In this document: positions 30,283 to 40,335 of the stretch, piece after piece
How positions within the stretch are numbered: the stretch's first letter is position 1
How the letters are laid out: each line of letters starts with the position of its first letter
NCBI RefSeq assembly: GCF_003148475.1
Contig: NZ_QGGG01000012.1
Location: forward strand, 62,001-126,000
Source of the DNA: Pseudaminobacter salicylatoxidans
GTDB taxonomy: Bacteria; Pseudomonadota; Alphaproteobacteria; Rhizobiales; Rhizobiaceae
Direction of reading: 5' to 3'
Length of the DNA: 64,000 bases
Made by a program: the position numbers and the translations under genes
The notes under the pieces: model-generated
Seen by the model: only the letters and a program-made list of their open reading frames with translations
What the model was told of the DNA's origin: nothing
Databases searched by the model: none

Positions 30283-30542
30283 TGTTAGGGCGAGTGTCTG
30301 CAAAGAAATATTTTGCAGCGCAATATGAGCAAGCAGACATTTGCTTTCGCATCGACCGGGTCTCCGGTTGAGTATCGAGTAAACCGAAAAACCGAATTCC
30401 ACTTTCGGCGCGAATCCCCTAGACGGGTGTCCCGTCTGGAAACGGGAAGTCATTGAAATTTTGCGCGGGGCGCACGCGGACACATCTTTCCCGGCCAGGG
30501 GGATCGTGATCTATTGTCTCGCGGTTCCCAGGAGTTGACGCC
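30283..30542. other. Remainder of the carA/yqeY divergent spacer
   Basis: No gene is seen. A small perfect hairpin, AGACGGG-TGT-CCCGTCT, lies at about 30420-30436. Confidence 0.4.
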
Positions 30543-30992
30543 ATGCGCGAGACCATCGCCCAAGCTTTGAAAAACGCGCTCAAGGCGCAGGACAAGCTGC
30601 GTATCTCGACATTGCGGCTGGTCAACGCCGCCATCCAGGATCGCGACATTTCCAATCGCGGCACTGGCAAGGACCCGGTCAACGATGACGACATCCTGCA
30701 GATTCTCGCCAAGATGGTGAAGCAGCGCGAGGAATCGGCCAAGGCGTTCGAAGACGGCAACCGGCTGGAGCTTGCCCAGCAGGAGCGTGATGAAATCGAG
30801 ATCATCCGCGAATTCCTGCCCAGGCAGATGGACGAGGACGCAGTGAGAAAGGCCGTGACCGATGCGATCGCCGAAACCGGCGCGGCGGGCCTGCGCGACA
30901 TGGGCCGGGTGATGGCCCTGCTCAAGGAGCGCTACACCGGCCAGATGGATTTCACCAGGGCCAGCGCGCTCGTCAAGGCGTCGCTGCAATAG
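30543..30992 (+). CDS. yqeY: GatB/YqeY-domain protein
   Basis: The 149-residue protein consists of the YqeY domain related to the tail of the GatB amidotransferase: MRETIAQALKNALKAQDKLR at the start and EFLPRQMDEDAVRKAV in the middle, ending with the TGQMDFTRASALVKASL helix. The domain binds tRNA in GatB; the free-standing form has no settled role. The ATG follows an AGGAG site. The GNAT gene begins 33 bases later. Confidence 0.93.
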   Translation: MRETIAQALKNALKAQDKLRISTLRLVNAAIQDRDISNRGTGKDPVNDDDILQILAKMVKQREESAKAFEDGNRLELAQQERDEIEIIREFLPRQMDEDAVRKAVTDAIAETGAAGLRDMGRVMALLKERYTGQMDFTRASALVKASLQ

Positions 30993-31025
30993 CTGCCCGC
31001 CGTATGGGCGGCCAATGGACAAGCC

Positions 31026-31586
31026 ATGACGATAGAGCTGGTAAAACCCGCGCTCGAACATCTGCCTTCCTATGTGGATGCACTTCAGCGCGGCTGGTCG
31101 CCGGACAATGTGCAGCCGGAGGTGACGGCGCGCGAGCATCTTGCGGCGATTGCGGCCGATCCGCTTGCCTTTATCGAAAGCCTCGACGATCCCGAAGCCA
31201 AGGGGCCTGCGCTCACTCTTCCGGATGGCACTACGGTGCCGCGTCTGCCGGGCTATCGACGCTTCATCTGGGACGGTGAAGTGGCCGGCTCCATCGGTTT
31301 TCGCTGGCAGGAGGGCACGTCGGCGCTGCCGTCCCATGTGCTGGGGCATATCGGCTATGCGATCGTGCCGTGGAAGCGCGGTCACGGCTACGCCACCCGC
31401 GCGCTCGCGCTGATGCTGGACGAAGCGCGGGCGAGGGGGCTCGATTATGTCGAGATCACCGCCCAGCCTGACAACGTTGCCTCCCACAAGGTGATCCTTG
31501 CCAATGGCGGCATGCTTTTAGAGCGGTTTTTGGAAGACGCGGCCTATGGAGGGGCCGAGAGCCTGCGTTTCCGGGTGGATTTATAG
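31026..31586 (+). CDS. GNAT-family N-acetyltransferase
   Basis: The 186-residue protein has the GNAT fold with the acetyl-CoA pyrophosphate loop in VPWKRGHGYATRALALML (motif R/Q-x-x-G-x-G/A) and the following DYVEITAQPDNVASHKVILANG-type segment, quoted here as DNVASHKVILANGG, where the CoA-binding helix lies. The acceptor is unknown. It probably shares a transcript with yqeY. Confidence 0.9.
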   Translation: MTIELVKPALEHLPSYVDALQRGWSPDNVQPEVTAREHLAAIAADPLAFIESLDDPEAKGPALTLPDGTTVPRLPGYRRFIWDGEVAGSIGFRWQEGTSALPSHVLGHIGYAIVPWKRGHGYATRALALMLDEARARGLDYVEITAQPDNVASHKVILANGGMLLERFLEDAAYGGAESLRFRVDL

Positions 31587-31613
31587 GGGCGACGCCGAAC
31601 AGCGCGCGCCGCG

Positions 31614-33278
31614 TCAGCTCGCCTTCAGCCGGGTCTTCTGCAGCAGCCCCTGTTCCTCCAGCACCGGATAGACCATGGAGGTCAGCAGGGAGTTGATCTG
31701 CTTGAGGTCGCGGATGGTGTCGAGGTGGATGGCGCTGGTTTCGACGCTGCGCTCTGCGCCCTCGCGCAGGCGTGCAAAGTGCGAATGGCTGGTTTCCTTC
31801 TCGAAATCACGCAGCCGGTCCTTCTCCACCACGAGCTGGCGCGCCGAATCCGGATCGCGCGAGATCAGCACGTTGAAGGCGAGCCGCGCATTGGCCAGCA
31901 CCGTGGCATGGAAGGTGGAAAGCTCCCGCCAGCCCTCGGGCGTGAATTCCAGCCCGCGCTGCATCTTCTTTTGCACATGCACCAGCATGTTGCGCACGAT
32001 GATGTCGCCGACCTGCTCTAGCCTGACGCAGGCGCCGAGCAGTTCCTGGCAGCGCAGTGCTTCATCCTCGGTCATCTGCTGGATGGTGGCCTTGGCCAGA
32101 TAGAGCTTTATCGCGGCTGTCTTGTCGTCGACGCGGTCGTCGAGCGCGGCAAGCGCCGTGACCTTGTCGGTGTTGGCGCTCTCGTAAAGCTCGATGATGC
32201 GCTTGAGCATGATCTCGACGGTTTCGCACACACGCACGGTTTCGCGCGTCGCGTTGGCAAGTGCCAGGCTCGGCGTGCCCAGGTCGGCCTGGTTGAGCGC
32301 GCTGAGTTCGACCATGGCGAGCGATTCCGCCGGCTTGGCCGAAGTCCCCAGCGCGACAAGAGCCTGCGAGGCGCGATAGACCAGAGGCGAGCAGGGAATG
32401 CCGGCGACCAGCACGATGACGTTGAACAGGATGTGCGCATTGATGATCTGGTCGGTGCTGGTCGCGCCGATGAGCGCAGGCGAGGGCTTGAAGGTCAGGA
32501 AAGCCGCCAGCATCACCAATGAGCCGAGGCCGCGCATGAGGAGGTTGCCGATCGGCACCACGCGCACTTCCGGCTCGGCCCCGCGCGTCAGCAGTGGCGC
32601 AATGATCGAGCTGCCGAGATTGACGCCCAGCACCAGCACGATGCCGAGTTCCGGCGGGATCAGGCCGCGCCCCGCAAGCTGGACCACCAGAAGCACGCCG
32701 GCGATGCTGGAATGGAACAGCCAGGTTATCAGCGCAGCAAGTAGATAAGCGGTCACCGGATCCCCGGAGAAATAGTCGATGATGACAGGCAGAAGCTTGC
32801 TGTCGCGCAAGGGTTCGGACGCCTGACCGATCATTTCAAGCGAAAGCAGCAGCAGCCCGATGCCGACGAGGATACGGCCAAACTGGCGCCATGTGCGCCG
32901 CTCGGTGGCAAGGAATATCGCGGTGCCGCCGGCGATACAGATCGGCACCAGCAGGGTGAGGTCGAAGGACAGGATCTTGACCACAAGCGCCGAGCCGATT
33001 TCGGCCCCGCGCACGGCAAGCTGCCCGGCCATGCCGCTGACGATGCCGGCGCCCGCAAAAGACCCCACCAGCAGCGTCACCGCCGTCGAGCTTTGCAGTG
33101 CGATCGCCAGCGCGGTGCCGACGATGACCGCCATGAAGGGGTTGCGCATGGTGGAGCGGAGCTTCTGGCGCAGCAGGTCGCCATAGGCGCGCTCCACGCC
33201 GGTGCGCACCATGCGCGTGGCATAAAGCATCAGCGCGACTGCGCCGGCCAGATGCAGCAGCACGACCGATCCGCTCAT
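31614..33278 (-). CDS. Na+/phosphate cotransporter family protein with PhoU-like tail
   Basis: The 554-residue protein has two Na/Pi-cotransport repeats in its first 310 residues (ALQSSTAVTLLVGSFAGAG and the second QSS-like repeat around LFHSSIAGVLLVVQLAG), followed by a helical PhoU-like cytoplasmic domain. YjbB-type proteins of this kind export or import phosphate with sodium. In the second repeat the usual QSS reads HSS, a small departure from the family. The gene stands alone. Confidence 0.9.
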   Translation of the reverse strand: MSGSVVLLHLAGAVALMLYATRMVRTGVERAYGDLLRQKLRSTMRNPFMAVIVGTALAIALQSSTAVTLLVGSFAGAGIVSGMAGQLAVRGAEIGSALVVKILSFDLTLLVPICIAGGTAIFLATERRTWRQFGRILVGIGLLLLSLEMIGQASEPLRDSKLLPVIIDYFSGDPVTAYLLAALITWLFHSSIAGVLLVVQLAGRGLIPPELGIVLVLGVNLGSSIIAPLLTRGAEPEVRVVPIGNLLMRGLGSLVMLAAFLTFKPSPALIGATSTDQIINAHILFNVIVLVAGIPCSPLVYRASQALVALGTSAKPAESLAMVELSALNQADLGTPSLALANATRETVRVCETVEIMLKRIIELYESANTDKVTALAALDDRVDDKTAAIKLYLAKATIQQMTEDEALRCQELLGACVRLEQVGDIIVRNMLVHVQKKMQRGLEFTPEGWRELSTFHATVLANARLAFNVLISRDPDSARQLVVEKDRLRDFEKETSHSHFARLREGAERSVETSAIHLDTIRDLKQINSLLTSMVYPVLEEQGLLQKTRLKAS

Positions 33279-33540
33279 GCCGCCACCTTTTGGGCAGGCG
33301 CCGTCGCCGCCATGATGAACTGGCGTTTCAGGTGGCCGGTTACGGTACGAATCAGGATCATGGCTCTGTCTGCGTTTAGATTAGCCGGATAATATTTTTC
33401 GTCCAATCGCGGTGCATGGTCAATGGCGTCGCAAAGCGTCGGAAATGAAGCGCCTGCTTGTGAAAAGCGGGCATTGTTCAATCCGGGAGTCGTATCGCGG
33501 GACAGTCATGGTTATATGGGGCGGAAAGTGAGCCACTTCC

Positions 33541-35466
33541 ATGCGCTTCCAGCCTTCCTTCCTTGACGAGATACGCGACCGGGTGCCGATTTCGGCGATT
33601 ATCGGCCAGCGTGTCGCGTGGGATCGCCGCAAGACCAACGCTTCGCGCGGCGATTTCTGGGCCTGCTGCCCTTTCCACGGCGAGAAGACGCCGAGTTTCC
33701 ATTGCGAGGACCGCAAGGGTCGCTACCACTGCTTCGGTTGCGGCGTTTCGGGCGATCATTTCCGTTTCCTGACCGAACTCGACGGCATGAGCTTTCCCGA
33801 AGCGGTGGAACGCATCGCGGATATGGCCGGCGTGCCCATGCCGGCACGCGACGAGGCGGAGGAACGGCGCGAGCGCGAGCGCGCCTCACTGCATGACGTC
33901 ATGGAGATGGCGGCGAGATTCTTCGAGGAGCAATTGCAGTCGGCCGCTGGCGCCAAGGCGCGCGCCTATCTGCGCGACCGCGGGCTGACGTCGGTGACGC
34001 AGCAGAAATTCCGTCTCGGCTATGCACCCGACAGCCGCAATGCGCTGAAGGAATATCTTGCCTCCAAAGGGGTGGAGAAGGCGCAGATCGAGGCGTGCGG
34101 CCTGGTGCGGCACGGGCCGGACATTCCCGTTTCCTATGACTGGTTCCGCGACCGCGTGATGTTTCCGATCGAGGATGCGCGCGGCAAGGTAATCGCCTTC
34201 GGCGGGCGGGCTCTGTCGGCCGACGCGATGGCCAAGTATATGAATTCGCCCGATACCGAACTCTTCCACAAGGGCAACGTGCTCTACAATTTCGCCCGCG
34301 CCCGCAAGGGCATGGGCCGTGAGGGTACGGTGATCGCGGTCGAGGGCTATATGGACGTGATCGCGCTGGCGCAGGCCGGGTTCGACAATGCCGTGGCCCC
34401 GCTCGGCACCGCGCTGACCGAGAACCAGCTTGAAATCCTGTGGCGCATGACCGGCGAGCCGGTCCTGTGCTTCGACGGCGATCAGGCAGGCTTGCGCGCG
34501 GCCTGGCGCGTGGCCGACATGGTGCTGCCATTGGTCCAGGCAGGCCACACGGCGCGCTTTGCGCTGCTGCCGGAAGGCAAGGACCCTGACGATCTGGTGA
34601 AGGCCGAGGGGCCGGATGCCTTCAAGGCAGTGCTGGCCGAAGCGCGGCCGCTGGCCGATCTCCTGTGGATGCGCGAGACTTCGGGCGGGGTGTTCGATAC
34701 GCCCGAGCGGCGGGCCGAGCTGGAAAAGACGCTGCGCGAACTCACCAATCGCATCAAGGACGAGAGCGTGCGCTATCACTACGCGCAGGAAATGCGCGAC
34801 CGGGTGATGAGCTTTTTTGGCGCGCAGCGTGCCCGGCCGCAGCAGCAGGGCGGCGGTGGCAACCGTTATGCCGGCCAGCGCGGTGGTAGCAGGCCCGGTA
34901 TCGCGGCCGGGCGGCTGGCGGTTTCGGAGAGCCTTGCGCGTTCGGCGCTGGTCAGGCGTGCCAGCGGCGTAATGCCGCTGCGTGAGGCGGCGCTCGTGGT
35001 GACGCTCATCAATCATCCGATCCTGATCGACGAGCATTTCGAACATATCGAGGAACTCGACCTGACCGATCCGGATCTGCGGCTGCTGCACAATGCGGCG
35101 ATAGACGCCGTGGCGCATGAAGCGGAAGAGCGCGGCGCCATCGCGGCGCATATCGTGCAGGCGGGTTTGGAGGAGATATGGCAGCGCGCCATCGCGCTGG
35201 TGCGCAAGGCGAGGATGTGGCCGGCGCTTGAGGATGCAGCCATCGAAGATGCGCGCGATGCTTTCGGTCAGGCGCTGCACTTGCACCGTAGCGCCCGAAC
35301 TCTACATAAGGAGCTGAAAGTAGCGGAAACGGCATTGGCCACCGATCCAACCGATGAAAATTATCGACATCTGGTGGAAGTCCAGGCCCAGTTTCGTGAC
35401 GTTCAGGCTACCGAGGCGCTGATTGAAGGCTTCGGTATATCTTCGGGTCGCACCGATCGAAACTGA
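33541..35466 (+). CDS. dnaG: DNA primase
   Basis: The 641-residue primase makes RNA primers at the replication fork. The N-terminal zinc domain shows CCPFHGEKTPSFHC and YHCFGCG (residues about 40-64). The TOPRIM core includes VIAVEGYMDVIALAQAG (the catalytic glutamate) and CFDGDQAGLRAA (the metal-binding DxD). The C-terminal helicase-interaction domain follows a Gly/Arg-rich linker (about residues 430-460). rpoD lies downstream, as in the classical rpsU-dnaG-rpoD order. Confidence 0.97.
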   Translation: MRFQPSFLDEIRDRVPISAIIGQRVAWDRRKTNASRGDFWACCPFHGEKTPSFHCEDRKGRYHCFGCGVSGDHFRFLTELDGMSFPEAVERIADMAGVPMPARDEAEERRERERASLHDVMEMAARFFEEQLQSAAGAKARAYLRDRGLTSVTQQKFRLGYAPDSRNALKEYLASKGVEKAQIEACGLVRHGPDIPVSYDWFRDRVMFPIEDARGKVIAFGGRALSADAMAKYMNSPDTELFHKGNVLYNFARARKGMGREGTVIAVEGYMDVIALAQAGFDNAVAPLGTALTENQLEILWRMTGEPVLCFDGDQAGLRAAWRVADMVLPLVQAGHTARFALLPEGKDPDDLVKAEGPDAFKAVLAEARPLADLLWMRETSGGVFDTPERRAELEKTLRELTNRIKDESVRYHYAQEMRDRVMSFFGAQRARPQQQGGGGNRYAGQRGGSRPGIAAGRLAVSESLARSALVRRASGVMPLREAALVVTLINHPILIDEHFEHIEELDLTDPDLRLLHNAAIDAVAHEAEERGAIAAHIVQAGLEEIWQRAIALVRKARMWPALEDAAIEDARDAFGQALHLHRSARTLHKELKVAETALATDPTDENYRHLVEVQAQFRDVQATEALIEGFGISSGRTDRN

Positions 35467-35504
35467 CGGGCCACCGGCCGGCAGCAAGGAAGTTGGGCGG
35501 AAAC

Positions 35505-35588
35505 GAATCGCATTTGATTCGCTTTTATGGTGCGAATCATGCGACAGGCGCTTGACCTATGGTCCGAATGGCGGAATCAGAACGATTC
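35505..35588. promoter_or_regulatory. Cluster of five GANTC (CcrM) sites in the probable rpoD promoter
   Basis: GANTC occurs at 35505, 35516, 35534, 35574 and 35584, five times in 84 bases, against one expected per 256 for random sequence. CTTGAC at 35551-35556 is followed after 17 bases by GAATCA, so one site falls in the putative -10 region. GANTC is methylated by CcrM in alphaproteobacteria and read by GcrA. The rest of 35467-35799 holds no gene. Confidence 0.6.
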
Positions 35589-35799
35589 GAAGTTTGAGAA
35601 CGCGGAACGACCCGCACCCGAATTGGCAGAATGGGAAGCTGATCTGGACGGCAAGCACAAGCTGCCCCAGATATTAGGGTTAATCAGGAGGTAACTGACG
35701 CACTGCTAACGGCTTGATCAAGCCGCAGTGCCGGTGATTTGTTACCCGGTCGGAGAGCTTGGGGCTCCGTACGGCCGATCGCTTGGAGAAAGCAGAAGA

Positions 35800-37830
35800 A
35801 TGGCGATTAAGGAAAAGGAAGAGGTCGAGAACGAACGCGAAGGCGCCACCGATGGCCCTCTGCTCGACCTTTCCGATGATGCTGTCAAGAAGATGATCAA
35901 GGCCGCGAAGAAGCGCGGCTATGTCACCATGGACGAACTGAATTCGGTCCTGCCCTCGGAGGAAGTCACCTCCGAACAGATCGAGGACACGATGGCCATG
36001 CTTTCGGACATGGGCATCAATGTCGTCGAGGATGACGAGGCCGGCGAGGAAAACGAGGCCGAAGCCTCCGGCGATGCCGAGGAAGACGCCAACGAGCTTG
36101 CCGAGCAGACCGGCACGGCTGTTGCCGCCACCACGACGAAGAAGGAACCGACGGACCGTACCGACGATCCGGTGCGCATGTATCTGCGCGAAATGGGGTC
36201 GGTCGAGCTGCTGTCACGCGAGGGCGAAATCGCTATCGCCAAGCGCATCGAGGCCGGTCGCGAGACCATGATCGCGGGCCTGTGCGAGAGCCCGCTGACC
36301 TTCCAGGCCATCATCATCTGGCGCGACGAGCTCAACGAAGCGAAGATCCTGCTGCGCGAGATCATCGACCTCGAAGCCACCTATGCCGGGCCGGAAGCCA
36401 AGCAGGCCCCGGTGCTCGACCGCGAGGAGCTGGAGCGGCCCAAGACCCCGGAAGATCGCAATCCGCCCCGACGTGCGCGCAGCAATGACGACGACGACAT
36501 CACCAATGTCGGCGGCGAGAACCGCACGGAAGAGGACGAAGAGGACGAGGACGAGACCAACCTGTCGCTCGCGGCCATGGAAGCCGAGCTTCGCCCGCAG
36601 GTGATGGAAACGCTCGACGTCATCGCCGACACCTACAAGAAGCTGCGCAAGCTGCAGGACCAGCAGGTGGAAAGCCGGCTGGCCGACGCCGACACGCTGT
36701 CGCCCAGCCAGGATCGTCGCCTGAAGGAGCTGAAGGACCAGCTCATCACGGCCGTGAAGTCGCTATCGCTCAACAATGCCCGCATCGAGGCGCTGGTGGA
36801 GCAGCTCTACGACATCAACAAGCGTCTGGTGCAGAACGAAGGCAAGCTGCTGCGTCTGGCCGAAAGCTTCGGCGTGCGCCGCGACGAGTTCCTGCGGGAG
36901 TATCAGGGCTCCGAGCTCGATCCCAATTGGGCGTCGAACATTGCCAAGCTCCCCAGCCGCGGCTGGAAGGAATTTACGCAGAAGGAAACCTCCACAATCA
37001 ACGATCTGCGTTCGGAAATCCAGAATCTGGCGACCGAAACTGCGATTTCCATCGCCGAATTCCGCAAGATCGTGAACCAGGTGCAGAAGGGTGAGCGCGA
37101 AGCGGCCATCGCCAAGAAGGAGATGGTGGAAGCGAACCTGCGTCTCGTCATCTCCATCGCCAAGAAGTACACGAACCGCGGCCTGCAGTTCCTGGACCTC
37201 ATCCAGGAAGGCAATATCGGCCTGATGAAGGCGGTCGACAAGTTCGAATACCGCCGCGGCTACAAGTTCTCGACCTACGCAACCTGGTGGATCAGGCAGG
37301 CGATCACCCGGTCGATCGCCGACCAGGCCCGCACGATCCGCATTCCGGTGCATATGATCGAGACGATCAACAAGATCGTGCGCACCTCGCGCCAGATGCT
37401 GCACGAGATCGGCCGCGAGCCGACGCCGGAAGAACTGGCTGAAAAGCTCGCAATGCCGCTCGAAAAGGTGCGCAAGGTGCTGAAGATCGCCAAGGAGCCG
37501 ATCTCCCTCGAGACGCCGGTGGGCGACGAGGAGGATTCGCACCTCGGAGACTTCATCGAGGACAAGAATGCGCTCTTGCCGATCGACGCCGCCATTCAGG
37601 CGAACCTGCGCGAGACGACGACCCGCGTTCTGGCATCGCTCACGCCGCGCGAGGAACGGGTGCTGCGCATGCGCTTCGGCATCGGCATGAACACCGACCA
37701 CACGCTGGAAGAAGTCGGCCAGCAGTTTTCGGTCACGCGCGAGCGTATCCGCCAGATCGAGGCGAAGGCGTTGCGCAAGCTCAAGCATCCGAGCCGCTCG
37801 CGCAAGCTGAGAAGCTTCCTCGACAGCTGA
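35800..37830 (+). CDS. rpoD: Primary RNA polymerase sigma factor (sigma-70)
   Basis: The ATG at 35800 ([15 protein letters not shown]) with GGAGAAAG upstream is the likely start; the GTG at 35728 adds 24 unsupported residues. The 676-residue protein has region 1.1 ([20 protein letters not shown]), an acidic non-conserved region (about 215-265), region 2 ([20 protein letters not shown]), region 3 and the region 4 helix-turn-helix ([18 protein letters not shown]) that reads the -35 box. It recruits core polymerase to housekeeping promoters. Confidence 0.97.
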   Translation: MAIKEKEEVENEREGATDGPLLDLSDDAVKKMIKAAKKRGYVTMDELNSVLPSEEVTSEQIEDTMAMLSDMGINVVEDDEAGEENEAEASGDAEEDANELAEQTGTAVAATTTKKEPTDRTDDPVRMYLREMGSVELLSREGEIAIAKRIEAGRETMIAGLCESPLTFQAIIIWRDELNEAKILLREIIDLEATYAGPEAKQAPVLDREELERPKTPEDRNPPRRARSNDDDDITNVGGENRTEEDEEDEDETNLSLAAMEAELRPQVMETLDVIADTYKKLRKLQDQQVESRLADADTLSPSQDRRLKELKDQLITAVKSLSLNNARIEALVEQLYDINKRLVQNEGKLLRLAESFGVRRDEFLREYQGSELDPNWASNIAKLPSRGWKEFTQKETSTINDLRSEIQNLATETAISIAEFRKIVNQVQKGEREAAIAKKEMVEANLRLVISIAKKYTNRGLQFLDLIQEGNIGLMKAVDKFEYRRGYKFSTYATWWIRQAITRSIADQARTIRIPVHMIETINKIVRTSRQMLHEIGREPTPEELAEKLAMPLEKVRKVLKIAKEPISLETPVGDEEDSHLGDFIEDKNALLPIDAAIQANLRETTTRVLASLTPREERVLRMRFGIGMNTDHTLEEVGQQFSVTRERIRQIEAKALRKLKHPSRSRKLRSFLDS

Positions 37831-37838
37831 GATATAAG

Positions 37839-37868
37839 AGAGCCCGGGCATGCCCCGGGCTCTTTTCT
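37839..37868 (+). terminator. Intrinsic terminator of rpoD
   Basis: AGAGCCCGGG, loop CATGC, CCCGGGCTCT, followed by TTTCTTTTC, nine bases beyond the rpoD stop codon. Confidence 0.88.
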
Positions 37869-37897
37869 TTTCGGGGGAAAGGGAAGGAGGCAGGCAG

Positions 37898-38185
37898 ATG
37901 GCAATCAGCCTGAAAGCACGCAGTGCCGTGATGATCCTCACCCTGACCGCAGCGGTTGGCTGTTCGCCGAACAAGCCGCAGGCCGGAGTGATCTATCTGC
38001 ACAATGCGGCGGTGGATTATTGCCTTTATATCGGCGGGCAGCCGGACAGTCGCCAGACCCGCGCCGGCAAGCAGTTCGGCTTCTGCCGTCTGCTGGATGG
38101 CAGCGTGTGCGAGGAATGGACATTGCTGCGCCACGACAGATGCGTGCCGCCACGCGGCGGCAGAATCTGGGACGACTGGTCCTGA
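37898..38185 (+). CDS. DUF333-family lipoprotein
   Basis: ATG 37898 follows GGAAGGAGG. The 95-residue product has a lipoprotein signal (lipobox AVGC, cysteine at about residue 22) and then one DUF333 domain with its typical pattern: a cysteine before an IGG turn (DYCLYIGGQ), FGFCRLLDGSVCEEW and a final RC. DUF333 proteins are often mislabelled hemolysins; their real role is unknown. Confidence 0.82.
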   Translation: MAISLKARSAVMILTLTAAVGCSPNKPQAGVIYLHNAAVDYCLYIGGQPDSRQTRAGKQFGFCRLLDGSVCEEWTLLRHDRCVPPRGGRIWDDWS

Positions 38186-38322
38186 AGCGGTTCGGGACAA
38201 CATGATGTGTCGGCGCATGCTTGTCCTCGACCATACGGGAGCCATATCTCGTTTCGGGGGGGAGAGGGTTGCCGGCGCCCGCGCCGCTTGTCTTCGCGTT
38301 ACGGCGCCAAAGGAGGTGTGTC

Positions 38323-38616
38323 GTGACAACCTACATCATGCTGATGAAGTGGACCGAACAGGGCGTAAGGAATGTGCGGGAATCGCCGCGCCGGCTCGAC
38401 GCGGCCAAGAAGCAGCTCCAGGACATGGGCGGCAGCTTCAAGCATTTTTACCTCACCATGGGCGAATACGACATGGTGGCCGTATGCGAGGCGCCTGATG
38501 ATGCGGTGGCCGCGCGTTTTGCCTTGCAGATCGGCCAGGCCGGAAATGTCCGTAGCTGTACGCTCAAGGCATTTCCGGAGGCCGCCTATCGGGAAATCAT
38601 CGCCACGCTCGAATAA
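38323..38616 (+). CDS. GYD-domain protein
   Basis: The GTG at 38323 with AAAGGAGG eight bases before it is the likely start, because earlier in-frame residues lie in a non-coding stretch. The 97-residue protein is a single GYD domain (TTYIMLMKWTEQGVRNVRE; the central GEYDMVAVCEAPDD gives the family its name). It is a dimeric alpha-beta-barrel protein of unknown function, cytoplasmic. Confidence 0.88.
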   Translation: MTTYIMLMKWTEQGVRNVRESPRRLDAAKKQLQDMGGSFKHFYLTMGEYDMVAVCEAPDDAVAARFALQIGQAGNVRSCTLKAFPEAAYREIIATLE

Positions 38617-38835
38617 CGCCATCGCCGGTACCCGAACGGCGGATGCGCCCTATGTGTGGACTTCGTGTGTCGCGCGCGACAATTGGCGCCGCCGCGGCGT
38701 GAGTCTCTCCGTCGCTATGCGTCGGAGAACCGAAAACGATCCGGCGGAAATCAGCATCGGATATTCCGAAAACCGGATTCCCCTTTTCGCTCCGATGCTC
38801 TAGCCTTTAAGTATTGAATCCAGGACGAGGTGCAT

Positions 38836-39123
38836 ATGTCTTTTTTCAAACGTCTTTTCGGCGGGGGCGGCGAAGCCGACAAGACCTCGGAAACCGCAGT
38901 CAAGGAGATCGAGTACAACGGCTTCCGCATTCGCGCCACGCCGTTCAAGGAAGGCGGCCAGTTCCAGACCTGCGGCATCATCTCCAAGGAGGTCGGCGAG
39001 GCGGTGAAGGAGCATCGCTTCATCCGAGCTGACCGTTTCGCCTCGCTTGATGATGCGGTCGAGGTATCCTTCAAAAAGGGCAAGCAGATCATCGACGAGC
39101 AGGGCGAGTCGATATTCGGCTGA
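38836..39123 (+). CDS. HlyU-family protein
   Basis: The 95-residue protein starts MSFFKRLFGGG, as HlyU relatives do, and keeps the family core (EYNGFRIRATPFKEGGQFQT, HRFIRADRFASLDDAV). HlyU of Vibrio is named as a regulator of hemolysin, but this short family lacks a helix-turn-helix and is a different group from the ArsR-type HlyU; its role is unclear. A strong terminator follows. Confidence 0.85.
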   Translation: MSFFKRLFGGGGEADKTSETAVKEIEYNGFRIRATPFKEGGQFQTCGIISKEVGEAVKEHRFIRADRFASLDDAVEVSFKKGKQIIDEQGESIFG

Positions 39124-39148
39124 CCCAGTTGCGGCGCAACCCGCCGAC

Positions 39149-39172
39149 AAGAGCGCTTCGGCGCTCTTTTTT
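39149..39172 (+). terminator. Intrinsic terminator after the HlyU-family gene
   Basis: AAGAGCGC-TTCG-GCGCTCTTTTTT, a UUCG-capped stem with six T. Confidence 0.9.
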
Positions 39173-39195
39173 GTGCGTCGCCTGCGCACAAAACG

Positions 39196-39789
39196 TCAAT
39201 CGGCCATCAGCCCGTCGATGAGCGCGGCAAGTGCCCGCAAATGATCGTCCGGGCAAGCGCCCGCCTCCACCGCCAGCGCCGCGCGATCGAAGGCGGCAGA
39301 GAGCAGGGTGGTGATCGCGTCGAGCGGCAGCTTCTTCATTTCGCCTTCACGCATAGCGATGGCGATGCCGGTGCGCAGCGTGCGGGCGCTGTGGCGCGCA
39401 TCGATGTCGTCCATCTCGGCGCGGCCCAGAACCGCCGGGCCATCCAGCAACAGCAGGCGCGTGCGCCCCGGTTCGCGCATGGCGGCCATGAAGGCTTCGG
39501 CGCCCTGCAGCAGCGCCCGGCGTGCCGACAGGTTGGCGGGTGTCGCGTTCTCGATCTCGTCCGCGACGGCGGCCGCTTCCTGTTCCACGACCGCGCGAAA
39601 CAGAGCCTGTTTGTCGCTGAAATGATGATAGAGCGCGCCGCGGGTGACGCCTGCAGCGCTGACGATCTCGGGCGTTCCCGTCTCGGCATAGGATTTTTCG
39701 GTGAACAGCCGCCGTGCGGCCGCAATCAGCTCCGCGCGCGTAGCCTCGGTGCGTTCACGGTTGGAGCGACGGCCGGTTGGTTGTTGCAT
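39196..39789 (-). CDS. TetR family repressor
   Basis: The 197-residue protein has an N-terminal TetR helix-turn-helix (GTPEIVSAAGVTRGALYHHF) and a helical ligand domain. It diverges from a glyoxalase-family gene, and two near-identical 17-bp palindromes lie in the 69-base spacer, one touching its own start codon. It should therefore repress both itself and the neighbour. Confidence 0.92.
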   Translation of the reverse strand: MQQPTGRRSNRERTEATRAELIAAARRLFTEKSYAETGTPEIVSAAGVTRGALYHHFSDKQALFRAVVEQEAAAVADEIENATPANLSARRALLQGAEAFMAAMREPGRTRLLLLDGPAVLGRAEMDDIDARHSARTLRTGIAIAMREGEMKKLPLDAITTLLSAAFDRAALAVEAGACPDDHLRALAALIDGLMAD

Positions 39790-39835
39790 ACATGCAGCCT
39801 GTATGTTAATAGAGCTTCACATGCAGACTGTATGT
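39790..39835. promoter_or_regulatory. Two TetR operators in the divergent spacer
   Basis: ACATGCAGCCTGTATGT (39790-39806) and ACATGCAGACTGTATGT (39819-39835) differ at one position and are each nearly palindromic (ACATRCAG-N-CTGYATGT). Their start-to-start distance is 29 bases. Confidence 0.8.
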
Positions 39836-39858
39836 AAATTCCATGGAGATTGAAAGCC

Positions 39859-40284
39859 ATGAAAACCACCAGCTACTACCCCGTGATCATGACAGACGAC
39901 GTTGCCGCGACCGCCGTCTTCTATACCGAGCATTTCGGCTTCGCGCCCTTGTTCGAGAGCGACTGGTATGTGCATCTCCAGTCGACGGAGGACCGGCGGG
40001 TAAATCTCGGCATCGTGCAGGCCGATCATGAGACGATACCCGAGCCCGCGCGCGGCAAGAGTGCAGCCGGCCTGCTGATCAATTTCGAGGTGAAGGACCC
40101 CGACGCGCACTATGAGCGCGCTCAGGCGGCGGGCCTGCCGATCCTGCTGACGCTGCGCGACGAGGCCTTTGGCCAGCGCCATTTCATCACCGCCGATCCA
40201 AATGGCGTCTTGATCGACATCATCAAGCCGATCGCGCCAAGCGAGGAGTTCGCCGCGCAATATCTGGAAGGCAGCGCGCTGTAG
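39859..40284 (+). CDS. Glyoxalase/bleomycin-resistance (VOC) family protein
   Basis: From ATG 39859 the 141-residue protein has two beta-alpha-beta-beta-beta units ([20 protein letters not shown]; second unit from [18 protein letters not shown] to [16 protein letters not shown]). The metal ligands cannot be fixed from sequence. VOC proteins of this kind bind or transform small electrophiles or antibiotics. Control by the divergent TetR protein is expected from the paired operators. Confidence 0.88.
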   Translation: MKTTSYYPVIMTDDVAATAVFYTEHFGFAPLFESDWYVHLQSTEDRRVNLGIVQADHETIPEPARGKSAAGLLINFEVKDPDAHYERAQAAGLPILLTLRDEAFGQRHFITADPNGVLIDIIKPIAPSEEFAAQYLEGSAL

Positions 40285-40335
40285 TGAGGCGATCCTCCGA
40301 GCCCACCTTTCTTTCCAAGCCCCTGTTTGTGACGA

